The translations under genes and the position numbers were made by a program. A model generated the notes under the pieces. That model was not told the DNA's origin. It did no database searches and saw only the letters and a list, made by a program, of their open reading frames with translations. Source: Guyanagaster necrorhizus (lineage: Eukaryota > Basidiomycota > Agaricomycetes > Agaricales > Physalacriaceae). Taken from it: a stretch of 64,000 nt of DNA. The stretch spans positions 1-64,000 of the forward strand of contig NW_025064943.1 of the NCBI RefSeq assembly GCF_019112545.1, in the 5' to 3' direction. Position 1 is the stretch's first letter; every line of letters starts with the position of its first letter. Shown piece after piece: positions 33,417 through 45,558 of this stretch.

Positions 33417-34859
33417 ATGTCCACCACATTTACCCAACCCACAGAAACTGATCCCAAACAAACCCAGCCTACTCATTCAAACATGTTTTCCATGGAAGAC
33501 ATTCTGGCCTCTGTCTCAAAGGAACAACCAGGCCTTTTCAGATCAGCCTCCAGTGGAGGACAATCTTCCCATAGGGAAACCTACAATCACTCTAGCTTCA
33601 CTGCCCACCAACCTAATTATGATGATTTCCCTAACCCTTTTGATGCCACCAGCATCCCAACCAACAGAGCCCAACAGGCCAGCCTGATATACAGTGCCTG
33701 AACTGACTCTCTAATAGACCCCTTATCCCTGGGCAATATGCATGGGAATTCAGACAGCCCAGACTCAGAGGGCAGAGGTGAAGACACTCCTACTCATACT
33801 CCCATCTGACAGGAATCAGATGGTAATTCACCAAACCCTTTTTCAGGAGGTTCAGATGGTCCAGATGGTCCCAATGACCCAGGCAGCTCTGATGGTCTCA
33901 CAGGAAGCAACAATCCAAACCAGCAGGACATGTTCCTAGAATTCATGAACCTGTTATGAGGAGTCTCTGCTTTTCTCAATAACTCTAAACCAGCCACTAT
34001 TCATACCAAAGTCAAGAAACCAGAACTATTTGATGGCTCTGACCCTTGCAAACTGAAGGCCTTCATTCTCTCCCTTCAGTTGAACTTCAATGACAGACCT
34101 ATCATGTTTGCAACAGATGCTAACAAGGTCAACTATGCTATTTCCTTTCTGGCCAGCACTGCACTTAACTGGTTCAAACCAGACATTCTTAATTCCAATC
34201 CATGGAATTTATCAGCCTGGCAATTCTCCTATGTGGCTTTCTTAGATGAGCTTCATAGCAACTTCAGCCCCTTTGATGCCATTGGAGATGCTGAAGATGC
34301 ATTAGAACACCTTCAGATGCATGATGGAGATTGGATCATAAAGTATATGGTCTAATTCAACCAGTACACCTCACAAATTGAGTACAGAGATAACTCCCTC
34401 CACCATGCCTTGTACTGTGGTCTCTGCACCTGTATCAAGGATGATAAGGCACACCATGGGAAGCCAAACAACCTTTGTGATATGCACTTTCTTGTCCAAG
34501 AACTTGATGCTCACTACTAGACCTAGAAGACCAAAATTGCCTGTGAAAACTGGGACAATAAATCCTCCAACCAATTCTTCAACCCCAAATCCAAGGGATC
34601 CAACTCTTCTTCCTTGGACTCCAGCTCCACACTGAAATCTACCACCCCTAAGCCCTATGCTGACAAGCTAAGCAAAGATGGCCATCTTACTCAGGAAGAA
34701 AAAGACCACTGGTGCCAGAACAACCTTTGCATGTTCTGTGGAGCCAAACACAAGACTGAGGACTGCAACAAGTGGAAGGCAGCAGCCTCTGCCAAGAATC
34801 ATGCAGCTGAAGTTGACACTGCTCCCATGGAGTTGGCTCCTATAGAGTTGGAAAACTAA
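33417..34859 (+). pseudogene. Element B gag
   Basis: The start MSTTFTQPTETDP aligns with the gag of A over the full length of about 480 codons. The capsid domain (near 34080-34500) and the zinc knuckle CMFCGAKHKTEDC (near 34735) are kept. TGA stops near 33700 and 33956 coincide with TGA in A; TAA (34354) and two TAG codons (near 34517) are private. The stop TAA at 34857-34859 ends gag, with pol in the -1 frame. Confidence 0.85.
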
Positions 34860-37800
34860 AAAGCAACCCTGTTCCCTTCATGTGAGTTCAAGGTTGTGTT
34901 GACTCTATTTGCACACTGGAGGTCATCACCCTCAATGCAACATCCCTTTCTAATCACTCCTTCCACATTCCCCTTTCAGCAGAATTACCAACTACTATGA
35001 AACCTAATGGTTCTCCAACTTGTATCATTCTGCATTTTCTTGCCTTTATTGATTCTGCTTCTTGCCACTGCTTTGTTGACACTATGTACATGGCTGCCAA
35101 TGAAATCCCCATTAAAACCATCCCTAGCATGCAACTTCAATTGTTTGATGGCTCCATCAGAAGCCATATATCTCAAATCACAACTATTCCCATCTATTTT
35201 CTGTTCAGAGACACCTTCCCCATCAACTTCTATGTCACTCCTCTGGATTCATCTTGCAATCTTGTTCTAGGATACAACTGGCTCTCTCACTACAATCCAC
35301 TGATTGACTGGGCTGAGAATAGTATCACTTTCTGCTCAAGCTACCAGGATCTCACTCCAACCAATTCTGCAGCTTCCACCACATCCCAGGGACTTCTGTG
35401 CCCACAGGACAACAGTTCACCCCTCTCTGAGCCTTCCAGCTCAATTCTGAGACTTTCATGCCCACCAGACTCCATCAGTCCAACTTCCAGGGCTTCACCC
35501 CATTCTAAATCCACTTCAGGTAGCTGGCAGACTCTATTTCCATATGAACCCATCTATTTCTATCCTCTCTCAGAGTCTTTTACTATGAAAGCACACCCAA
35601 AGATCTCCATCATATCTGCTGCCACATTTGTCTGAGCCAGTGCAGAAGAAGACATCCAGCAGTTTATACTGCAGCCTTCTTTGTCTAATATTAGAGCCAA
35701 AGCCATATCCACAGAATCAGCTGATCTTTCATCAGTGCTAGTAGAGTACCATGATTTTGCAGATGTCTTCAGCAATACCCTCTGAAAAGCTACCCAAACA
35801 CAGGTCATATGACCTCAAAATCAACCTTGAGGAAGAAACATCTCCACCACTTGGACTCATTTATTCTCTCTCAGAATCTGAACTCAAGGCCCTACAAGAG
35901 TTTATTGATGATAATCTATGCAATGGGTTTATTACTCTATCCTGCTCTCTGCATGGAGCTCTGGTCCTATTTGTCAAGAAGAAGACTGGTGAACTCCAAC
36001 TCTGTGTCGACTACCACAGCCTAAACAAAATCTCCAAGAAGAATTGCTACCCTCTTTCTCTCATTTCTGATCTCCTTGGCTCTGCCTGCTCTACACACAT
36101 CTACACCAAGCAAGACCTGTGACATGCCTACCATCTCATTTGCATAGCCAAAGGGGATGAATGGAAAACAGCCTTTCAGACCTGTTATGATTTCTTTAAA
36201 TGGCATGTCATGCCTTTTGGCCTCATAAATGCTCTGGCAGAATTCTAATGATTTGTGAATAATATATTCTCAGACATGCTCAATATATCAGTAGTAGTCT
36301 ACCTTAACAACATTCTCATATATTCCAACAACCTGAAAGATCACCAGAAACATGTTTATGCAGTCCTATGCAGGCTTAGAGCTAATGGACTCTACTGCAA
36401 GGGTTCCAAATGCAAATTCAACTGGGATTCCATGGAATACCTGAGCTACATTCTATCACCTGAAGGACTTCACATGTCTGAAGAAAAGGTCAAAGCTATT
36501 ATTGACTGGCCAGTGCTATGAAAGGCCAAGGACATCCAATCTTTTCTTGGCTTCACCAACTTCTACTGTTGCTTCATACACAAATATAGCAATATCATTC
36601 TTTCTCTTATATGACTCACTTGCAAGAGAACTCCATGGAAATTTGATGACAAATGCTTGGCCACCTTCAATGAGTTAAAACAGGCCTTTACACATGCCTC
36701 CATCCTTACCCACTGGGTTCCTGATTGAAAGATAGTGGTGGAAACTGACACCTCCAATTATGCAATTGCAGCTATCCTCTCCATCTATCTTGAAGATGGT
36801 GAAATTCACCCCATTGCTTTCCACTCTCAGAGCCTCCACAATGCCAAGCTCAACTATAACACTCATGACAAAGAGCTTCTAGCCATTTTTGAAGCCTTTA
36901 AACATTGGTGGCACTATCTTGAAGGCTTCATGGACTACATTGACATTATAATGGACTACAAGAATCTTGAATACTTCACCACCACCAAGATTCTAACCTG
37001 CTGACAGGTCTACTGGTCTGAATACCTATCCCAGTTTAATCTAGTAATTCAGTTTCACCATGGAAAACTTGGTGGAAAACTGGATGCACTCACTAGATGA
37101 TGGGATGTCTACCCTAAAGAGAGGGATAGCCAATATGCCCAAGTCAACCCCCACAATTTCTGACCCATGTTCACCCAAGAACAACTTTCTGCATCACTCC
37201 ACACAACCTATCTCAAAGGCCTCATCCTACAGGCTAGTGCCATCATGAATATTGACAAAATTCACACTGATATCAAATATGCACAATTATCTGACCCTAT
37301 ATGCTCTGATGGCCTCCACCAGACCAAGGCCACTTCTGAATCCTCCCCCTCTCAGTGGTCTATTAACAAATCCAACATCCTTTGGTTTGAAGACCATATC
37401 TATATCCTGGACTCTGATGATCTCTGTCTCTGTATACTACAGAACACTCATGACCACATCTTGGCAGGTCACTTTGGTCAAAACTGGACATTGGAACTAG
37501 TCTGGCAGAACTATACCTGGCCAAAGATGCATGAATATGTTTGACACTATGTTAAGTCCTGCACAGTTTGTGAGTGCAATAAGGCACCTAGACACTGCCT
37601 CTATGAGTTACTCAAACCTCTACCAGTTCCTGAATGGCCATGTGATTCCATTTTCATGGACTTCATTGAACAACTACTAGACTCCAATGAATTTACCACT
37701 ATCTTAGTAGTCATAGACTGAGCTAGCAAGCAAGCCATCTTCATCTCCACTTATGACACTTTTAACTCTGCAGAGCTCACCCAACTTTTCCTTATCCATG

Positions 37801-38733
37801 TCTTCTCCAAACATGGGGTATCCAGTCACATCACATCTGATTGTGGTTCCAAATTCATTTCCCAATTTACTCATGCCTTAGCTTTAGCTCTTGATATGGA
37901 ACTCCACCTTACTTCTGGTTATCATCCAGAAGCCAACAGACAAACTGAATGGGCAAACCAAACTCTGAAACAATACATCTGCATCTACTGCTCCTACCAG
38001 CAGGACAACTGGAACACCCTCTTACCCATTGCTGAATTTGTCTACAACAATGCCTCTAATGCATCCATCAGGATTTCCCCATTCTTCACCAACAAGGGTT
38101 ACCACTCTAACATCACCATTCATTCTGAAAGGGATATCATCTCTGCTTGGGCCTGAGACTTTGCAGTTGACCTTGATGAACTCCATCAAGTATTAAAAGA
38201 CAAAATCTCTAAGGCTCAGGCTCACTACAAGATCCAAGCAGACAAGCATCAGATTCCAGCACCCCCATTTACAGTGTGCAACAAGGTCTCTCAGTTCCAA
38301 ACATATCAAAACCACCTGTCTGACCAGAAAATTCTTGGAGAAATATCTCAGCCCTTTCAAAATCATAGCCTAACTGGGTTCTCACTCCTTTACACTGAGA
38401 CTTCCACCAGATCTCTGGTCTATTCACTTAGCCTTTCATATGTCACAATTGGAACCCATAAAAGAGAACACCATTCCTAACTGAATCCAACCACTACCAC
38501 CTCTAGTTGAAGTCAATGGAGAAGAACATTTTGAAATAGCCCAAATCTTCAACTCTAAGCTGGACTGTAGGTTCTGCTACCCACTGCTGTACAAGATCCA
38601 GTGGCTAGGCTACAAAGGTACCAATGAAGAATTTGCTTGATTATCAGCCTCCAATTGCTCTGCTGATGAATTTATTGAAGAATTCCACTATTGATGCCCA
38701 AGCAAACCAGGACCCTTATCCAAAGTCACTTAA
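34856..38733 (+). pseudogene. Element B pol (protease, RT, RNase H, integrase, chromodomain)
   Basis: Protease active site FIDSASCHCF (near 35048, Gly of DSG replaced by Ala). RT from about 35780, with VLFVKKKTGEL near 35975; the catalytic YLDD box reads YLNNILIYSN (near 36302), explained by CG to CA at both aspartates. RNase H reads VVETDTSNYAIAAIL (near 36735). Integrase zinc region HDHILAGHFG and CTVCECNK (near 37450-37580); core MDFIEQLL (near 37660), ITSDCGSKF (near 37835), GYHPEANRQTEWANQ (near 37918). The C-terminal chromodomain at about 38515-38733 reads EEHFEIAQIFNSKLD and IQWLGYKGTNEEF, ending CPSKPGPL. Stops are scattered (TGA, TAA). Typical chromovirus order. Confidence 0.88.
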
Positions 38734-38927
38734 TCATTCTATTCTTGATATAACATGACTCTAGAGGCCACCACTGCCCCTCCTTACTATTTCAATTTTA
38801 ACCACTAATTACTATCATTCCAATCACCCCTTTTTACACTTTCAAAAGTCAAAATCTTGTATTTACATTTTTTTTCTTCACTACCAACAACCAATGCTTT
38901 TTTCTATATACATTTCATATAAAATCT
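38734..38927. other. Short AT-rich spacer between pol and the antisense ORF
   Basis: Contains T-rich runs (near 38866) and no coding signal. Confidence 0.4.
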
Positions 38928-40310
38928 TTATGAGAAAGTGGAATCTGATAGGCCCACACCAGAACTCAAACTCTTCTCCCATTTCTTCAACTCCTCTATA
39001 TCCTCATCCAGCTCCTTCAATATCACCTCCTGCAGATCTTTCACCTCCTGATCCTTCTCATTCTTGAAAAGCAGATGAGCCTTCTTTCAGGTCTCTAATT
39101 TGGACTCCAAAAATAACTCTGAGAGAGATGACATATCATCTGATCCATAATCATCCTGGAGACCTGTTACAGTACTGCAGACATCAGCCACCTCATTTGC
39201 CAATTCATTCACATTATACATCAACTTGCATATTAACTTTGAAAGTTGGTGGAGACTGGTGGAGACCTCCACACTGCTGATCACCTCACTTGTGGTGATG
39301 CCCTTGTTGAACAAACAGGTGGTCATCTTAATCTTGCAATAGGCACAAGTCTGCCCATGGCCAGTGCCTTTGGTTACCAGGCATGCATAACAGAGTGCAC
39401 CATCCTGACAGCAGTGTATGCAACTCTCTGAAAACAGAACTAAGACAAGCCAACCAGAAACAATGAGACACTTACCTTCACCACTCAAATTCTCCTTGCC
39501 CTCCACTGGCCCTGCAACCTCCAACTTTGCCCTCTTCCTGGGACTAGCTACTATCTCTGCCTCACTGCCACCCACCACACTCTGAGACTTAAACTTTTGT
39601 TTTTGGCCTCATTCCACTAGAGCTACCACCCTCCTCTTTCTCTCTTGCACCCTCTTTCTCCTCTTCAGGATCCTCTCAGATTCTTCCAACTCATCATCCC
39701 TCTCAGTCCCTTTGTCTTGCTCATCATCAGACTCCAGAGGTATACAGCCAGTCACTCTCTTGAAGTGAAGACCAGGGCCAGGACCAAACTGTTCCACCAG
39801 CACTTGATGCAGACAAAAATCAATGGCCTCTGTGAGGGTCATTTGCAACCTGCTCTCCATTACCAACTCCCCTGGTGATGCACCTCTGGTTTCCACCTCC
39901 CTCACTGTGACCTCCATGGCCTCCCTGTCCTCAGCCTCCCTTCAAGCTGCCTCTCTCAATGCCTCCTCTGCCTCCTTCATCCATCTCTCTGCTGCCCACC
40001 AGACCTCCTCCCTCTTCTTTTCCAACCCCTCTTGCTGTTTCTTTCTCTGCATCTTCCAGGCCACATGGTCTACTTGGACCTTCTCCTCTCTCTCCTGCTC
40101 CCTTTTCCACTCCAAGTGGACTTCCATGGCCTCTTCAGGACTATTGGGGGTGAGTTCCCTCACCAAAGGCTCAGGAGTTCATGAGCAATAATATGTGGTA
40201 AGAGGCAATATAGTTAGAAAAGTCTAGGCAATGATGGTGGTATCTGATCAAGTTACAAAATTTCTCATAGCCACCAACAATCTTCCATGTGGCTCCACTG
40301 GCCATCAGAA
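38928..40310 (-). pseudogene. Antisense Cys-rich, coiled-coil ORF inside element B
   Basis: Between the pol end (38733) and the 3' LTR (40350), the minus strand keeps a single frame from about 40166 to the TAA at 38928, about 410 codons. It is broken only by three TGA codons (39942, 39609 and 39087), each expected from CGA. It has a Lys/Glu-rich coiled-coil-like N-terminal region (near 39945-40160), an acidic/basic stretch ESDDEQDKGTERDDELEE (near 39720), KRKRRV-like basic residues, and a cysteine cluster CIHCCQDGALCYACL then CAYCKIKMTTC (near 39330-39420), which may bind zinc. It ends in another charged helix. An upstream minus-strand frame (40171-40310, starting MASGATWKIVGGYEKF) may be its N-terminus after a frame change. 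I do not recognise the family. It is preserved as an open frame far better than chance in this decayed DNA. Confidence 0.65.
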
Positions 40311-40349
40311 TCTGTGCTCTTGAGGGCAAGAATGCTAATGAGGGGATAC

Positions 40350-40846
40350 TGTTATGCACATGCTGCCAGCCTCCATGTCACCTCAACCAACCATGGATTC
40401 AATCACCAAAATCCATCAGACTCTGCCTGCTTTCCATTACCTATTAATTTCATTTTCACTATTATCATTTCACATCTATATTTCACATTGTAATATCTAA
40501 ACCCCAAACTCAGTAGCAAATATTGACATTGGAACCCAATGGAACCCAACTTGGAATTAGCTACCATTAGTATATAAGCCATGTAGAATCATTGTAACTA
40601 CTCAGTTCAAATATCAACTTAGATAGCCATCTACACTTCATACTCACTTCAACTCCTTCTTTCTCATTTGTCAGATTCCACTCTAAAGGATACTCCTCTT
40701 CACTTCTCTGATGGAACTCCATTCTGTCCATCCAAATCCTTGGGCCCTGACTTAAGAGTGGCATTGCTAATAGCTTTTTAATGCCCACATACTCTGCTGG
40801 TCTCTGTGCATGCACTCAAACCCACTTGATTGGCATGTTCCTAATA
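40350..40846 (+). repeat. 3' LTR of element B
   Basis: 497 bp, TGTTATGCAC to CCTAATA (terminal TAACA decayed to TAATA). It matches the 5' LTR closely; differences are mostly CG to TG/CA positions, plus a short gap near 40775. Confidence 0.88.
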
Positions 40847-41002
40847 TGATGTCAGGTTGCATAGAAACAAATGGCAGTCCTAACCTAGAGCAGAATATGC
40901 AAGTCAAACTGTGACAGGCAAGCAAATGATATGCCAGGGACTCTGGAATAGAGTTTCATGCTTAGAAACTACTATATTTAGTGTGTCTTAGTAAGTACAG
41001 TA
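40847..41002 (+). repeat. Family 3 copy 3c, middle segment
   Basis: Begins with the target duplication TGATG (40847-40851) and continues family 3 as TCAGGTTGCATAG, matching 22088 onward. It ends at GTACAGTA, where the pogo transposon is inserted; the TA at 41001-41002 is its duplicated target. Confidence 0.8.
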
Positions 41003-42147
41003 GAGTTGACTATCTCACAATACATATGGTCAGGAGACACCAAAACCATATGCATTTATAGATTTATGCAGAACCAAAATAGTATGTGATATGTGACTTA
41101 TGTGACAATATCATTGTTGCCCCAAAATGCTGTCAGTAGCTTTTAGATCAGCTTTCCATGCATCTCCCTGAATAATGCTCCTCTCAACTTCCTCAGCTGT
41201 GGTACTAATCCACTCTAATCACCTTGTGAAACACAAAATACCTCCAGCTTTTGAATAAGCTCAAATCCTTTCCTTGTAGTTATTAAGGTCTGTTCTTTCT
41301 CACTCTCCTCTTCCTCCTCCTCATCATCAATGACAGTTATTTCCCTATTTTCTACTGCAATATCATGCTTGACAGCAGCAACAATCTTCTCATCTGTTGG
41401 TATTGCCTCAAGATCTTCAGTATACTCTTCTGCAATAGAGTTAACCATCTTTTCAATGGTTGAAATGAGATTGAACATGCAATTTTATTGTTTCAATTCA
41501 ATAAGGTGGTCCTTCAACATTATCTCTGCTGTCTGAAGCTGTTGAATAGAGGCAATTTGGGTGGAAGATATGTTCATTTTTGACTGTGATAAAGGAGCCA
41601 ACTGATTGACTGCCTCTAGTGCTTTACCAACATTGTTCTCTGCATTTATAACAGCCATAAGAGCAGGATGCCAGTCAGCATCAGCATATTGGTTTCCAAG
41701 CAGATCCTGCAATGCCTGTTTGATCCCTGGAAGTGTGTATTTGTCTGTTGAGGCAAAGTCACAAACAAGGTTCCATGCAGACTTAAGGAGTGAGGTGTCT
41801 TGAAAATTATTAGATGGTGTGGTGGACTGTGACTCAGATGCATTGTCAGGCATTATACCAGTGTGTTTCCAGCAGTTTGCTATTATTTCACTGCTGACAT
41901 TTGCCCAAGCATCATGAGCAATAGTTATAGCTTCAAGGAGATCAAGCTTGAAGATCTCAGACTCTCTAAGATCATTGAGATCAAGTGCATGGATACACAT
42001 GGCATTCTGATAATGTGCCTTGAAGCAGTGGATAATACCAGCATCTAGCAGCTGGACATATGGAGTCATGTTGGGCTCAAAGAACTCCAGCTTTGTGTTA
42101 TAGAGTGTATAAGTGATGGAATGCCCTTGAAAGTTGTCTAAGGTCAG
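41003..42147 (-). mobile_element. Pogo-type DNA transposon, left part
   Basis: The left terminus (G)AGTTGACTATCTCACAAT at 41003 is the inverted repeat of the right terminus at 54767. The flanks are TA (41001-41002 and 54768-54769), and removing the element restores 'cagTAgtag' of family 3. Split at 42147 by element C. About 2.4 kb in total without C. Confidence 0.85.
41215..42147 (-). pseudogene. Pogo transposase, C-terminal part
   Basis: The minus-strand frame from 42147 reads LTLTLDNFQGHSI, with the second catalytic Asp, then KLEFFEPNMTPYVQLLDAGIIHCFKAHYQN with the third acidic residue of DDE_1-type transposases. ANVSSEIIANCWKHTGI follows. An acidic tail (IDDEEEEEESEKEQ, near 41310) lies in a second open piece (41215-41478) after a frame change. 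Element C inserted just before the second Asp motif, so the N-terminal half lies at 53528-54150. Confidence 0.85.
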
Positions 42148-42608
42148 TGTTAGACCTAAGCTGCACATGACTACAAACATGTGATAAACTGACATCACTT
42201 CACACTTCAAGTGGAATATCAGAGTTCACTGATTGTGAATAGTAGTCTTGATGTGTCAAGGCCTTAAGACTGGCTCAAGATAGGATGATGTGAAAGTAAA
42301 CTTTAGCTTGAAGCTGAAGATTTCTCAGCAAAAGTGAGCAGTCTTAAATACTGTACAAGGTCTGCTAATAATATTACTGCCTTATTGTATGTTTCTGAGT
42401 CCATTGTGCCTATTGTCCTAGGGCATTGCTACTGCACATAAAAAGATGATTGTGCATGATTGGGCAACATTGTTGTGTTGAAAGACAATGACAGACTTGG
42501 CTAGTTGTAATGACTAAGCCTTGTCCCACAGTTCTAAGCACTTGTTCTAGTGCTCTGACTAAGCATAAATAGGGGTTAATTTGAAGAAAAGATAGAAAAA
42601 TTATAACA
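42148..42608 (-). repeat. 3' LTR of element C
   Basis: 461 bp, TGTTAGACC to ATAACA, near-identical to 53062-53522; the differences I saw are mainly transitions. Followed by TTACCCTCTCTTTAAG, the reverse of the polypurine tract. Confidence 0.92.
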
Positions 42609-42649
42609 TTACCCTCTCTTTAAGACCATCATCCTGATGGCTTAATTTA

Positions 42650-43759
42650 GGGATAATTCAGTCCTGTATAGTGTCGTCTGCATTCATGCATCATTTATTT
42701 ACCCACTGGTTAGATTCAGACCCATAGCCTTTCCAGCTGACCAAATAATCTACTGTTGTTGTCATTCTTCTACTCTTCACTTTGACTTTTCATAGTTTAT
42801 AGTTTAAAATCTGGTCAACTTTATAATGTTCCTCATTGTTGATAAGGTCTAGAGAAGATGGTGGAGGGTGTTCTTGATTGAAAAAGGCAGATGTGACATA
42901 TGGTGTTAACAGTGATTTGTTGAACACATCATGTATCTTCCATGTGGGGGAAAGAAACAGTTTATAGGTGCTGAGTCCTAACTTGGCTATGATGGGGAAT
43001 GGGCTGGTATGTTTGTCAGCCAGTTTGCACTTTGGGCAGAGGAGATGAAGGTTGGTCATGTCAAGCCAAACCTTTTTGTTTATTGAGTATTCATGTGCCA
43101 CATGATGATGCTTGTCATACTGGTGTTTCATTGTTGTTGTGGCCTTTTCAAGAGCCATTTTAGTTTTGGTGTGAATCTTCACCATAGTGGTGGCAAAATC
43201 AGTTGATGCAGATGTGGTGGTTTGGTATCACTCAGTTTGTGTGACATTTGAGTGTCAGCTGTGATTGATGAAGAATAGGGTCTTCCCTGTGGTGGAATGA
43301 ACCTGATTGTCATGTTGGAAGGCTGTGAGAGCTAGCCACTCCACCCAATCATCTTGTTGATAGTTTATGAAAAGGCAGAGGTATTTTTCCACTTCTTGGT
43401 TGGCACATTCTGTCTGTCCATCAGTTTGTGGATGATATGCAGTTGACATGTTGCATTTGATGTTTAACAGTCAATAGAGATTGTCTAAGAACTTGGAAAC
43501 GAATTGGGGTCCCCTGTCAGAGATAATCACTTGTGGCATGCTATACTTGGCATAGACTTCATTATGCAGAATCTTTGCCCACCCTTCAGAGGTTAATTCC
43601 ATTGAACAGGCAATCAGGATGATTGCCTTTAAGAACTGATCAACTAGGATGATGATGACATTGTAACCATTGCAATCTGGTAGTCTAGTGATCATGTCAA
43701 CAGAAATGTGGATCTATGGAGATGATGGGACTTTATTTGGATAAAGTGGAGTGGTCTAG
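42650..43759 (-). pseudogene. Element C pol, integrase core to chromodomain
   Basis: Minus-strand fragments: integrase ITRLPDCNGYNVIIILVDQFLKAI (near 43680), VIISDRGPQFVSKFLDNLY (near 43510) and TAYHPQTDGQTECANQEVEKYL (near 43440). A post-core segment follows (KKVWLDMTNLHLLCPKCKLADKHTSPFP, near 43060), then WKIHDVFNKSLLTPYV and a chromodomain relic (YLVSWKGYGSESNQWV, near 42730). The upstream zinc-binding part continues at 45559 beyond the 3b insert. Confidence 0.8.
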
Positions 43760-45554
43760 TGACATGCTCTCTCTATGTTCAGGTGTGTAAAATTGCAAAA
43801 ATTGAGATTACATGGACTGCATTTCAGTCCAGTAAGCATGTAACTGAGAATAGAATAAGAGTGCACAGAAACCTAGCCATCATAAGGCTAAACTGAAGTA
43901 ACAAGGAGCAGAGTGCATGGCCTAGTAGCAGACAAATACCAGAGGGGTTAGACTGCATGTGAGGTCCTAGCACTTGGCCCTAAATGTGCCAATACCATTA
44001 TAAGAGAGCATGCTAAAAATAAAAAGAATATGATCAAAATATGATCAGCAATCCTGATCACATTGATCAATGATGCACTGATGGAACATGCCTTAGAACA
44101 GAGAACTGAGACCCAAGGAAAGGTATCTGATTAACTGGGTGCTGAACAGAGAAATGACATGATGGCAACAAAGGAATAGATAGAGGAATACTACTCTCAG
44201 AGATGAATAGCATATGTACTGCTCAGAGACTTGCATGCATACTTACAGTGCCTTAGCATACTTAACACAGTGAGAGACTCCACATTGTATCATGGTATGA
44301 CACATATTATATTGGATAAGTTAATTAATGCTTGTCAGGCCAGAAGCAGTGCAATTTATGAGCCAGAGGGAATGTTGAGACACTGGAGAAGAGAACATCA
44401 CTATTGTGGCTGACTCCAGATATGGGAGATAACTCTGGGGGTCCAGAACAGTTTACCATTGTCAGAGATGTGTCATCAGAGAAATAAGAAAGTGAGCAGA
44501 CCTGGCTAGCTAGCTGAGGTCAACTAGTGAGGAAACATTGCACAGTCCTAGCTTGGAAGAGAATAAGCACAGCAACTGCAATATGCACATGAATAATACC
44601 TGCAGGATTTGACACAGAGTCCTGTGCTTTGAAGATACCATAGTAGGATTGTATTAGTAAGTACCATAGTAGAGTATTTAAATACTGCATTGTATGAGTA
44701 GAAGGGAGAGTTTCTGATCCCCACAGTTGTGGTGTATTAGGCATAGAAAGCCTTGCACTCTGGCTCTGGGTTTGTGTTTGTAACTTTGGGCAAGAGAATA
44801 AATATATTATTGAACATCATAGAGAGAGCTGTGAGAACTAAGTGAGACATTGAAGCTTGCAAAGGACTTGAGCCTGGTTTGATAAGAGATTTTGGATTGC
44901 ACTCTAATCTGAGAATAAGAGAGTGGTGTCTGAAGGGTGTCATCTTGAGTTTTGAGGTATTTGTGATGTGCAGTGCTACAGATGGCAGAGGTTCAAACCC
45001 TTTGGTCTGTTTGATGGTGTTTTATTGTGTTTTCTGTCTCTGGATTGCATAGGTTTGAATCCTGTGGGTCTATGATTGGTTTGGAAACTTGTGAACAGAG
45101 ATCTGTGCTCTTTGACATTTGTGGATATGTTTGTGATTGGTTCTTGCTTAGAGTGCAAAGCTTTGAGTCATGTATTGTGTGTGTTAGAGATTTTGAGATG
45201 ATCTGAGCTGTGCTTAGAACTTTTTGGAGAGTTTTGTGAGAGTGTTTTGACATATTGTATTGAGCTGCAGTACCCTTTGCCTTGAGGCCTGGCAACACCT
45301 GTTGCCACCTCTTGTTCTGATAAAACAAAAAGCCTTGAGATCTAGAGAGACCTCAGACTGTTGTAAGCATGCTATTACTGTTCACATGCTGTGATCTCAC
45401 TGAAGAGGACAATTATATTTGTTGATTACTACTTTTATTGCATTATAATCCTCCTATGAACTAAGAGTTTTGTGTGTGTGTTGGTGTGAGTGTGGTCAGT
45501 GGATAAAGCTCTGCTGTATCTGTTTTCACCTTGCATGCACTCAGAACCTCTTCA
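43760..45554 (+). repeat. Family 3 repeat, copy 3b (complete)
   Basis: 1795 bp from TGACATGCTC to CCTCTTCA, inserted in the integrase of C. Flanking bases CTAG (43756-43759) and CTGG (45555-45558) agree with a 4-bp target duplication apart from one transition. No long ORF. Four palindromic GGTTCAAACC-like motifs occur near 44990-45120. Confidence 0.82.
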
Positions 45555-45558
45555 CTGG

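Larger units (their letters stand above)
32879..40846 (+). mobile_element. Element B: complete family 1 Ty3/gypsy chromovirus
   Basis: 7968 bp with 498- and 497-bp LTRs, primer-binding site, gag, pol (protease, RT, RNase H, integrase, chromodomain), an antisense ORF and the 3' LTR. Flanks are CAATG (32874-32878) and TGATG (40847-40851), which are the two CpG-transition products of one 5-bp target duplication CGATG. The empty site is seen in 3a as 'aaccaatgtcagg'. CpG is nearly absent, so the element is old and decayed. Confidence 0.9.

Noticed and set aside
39609..40191. Plus-strand Ser/Pro-rich ORFs at 39645-40191 as genes
   Set aside because: They mirror the Lys/Glu-rich antisense ORF; the minus-strand frame is longer, continuous in phase and has coherent motifs.
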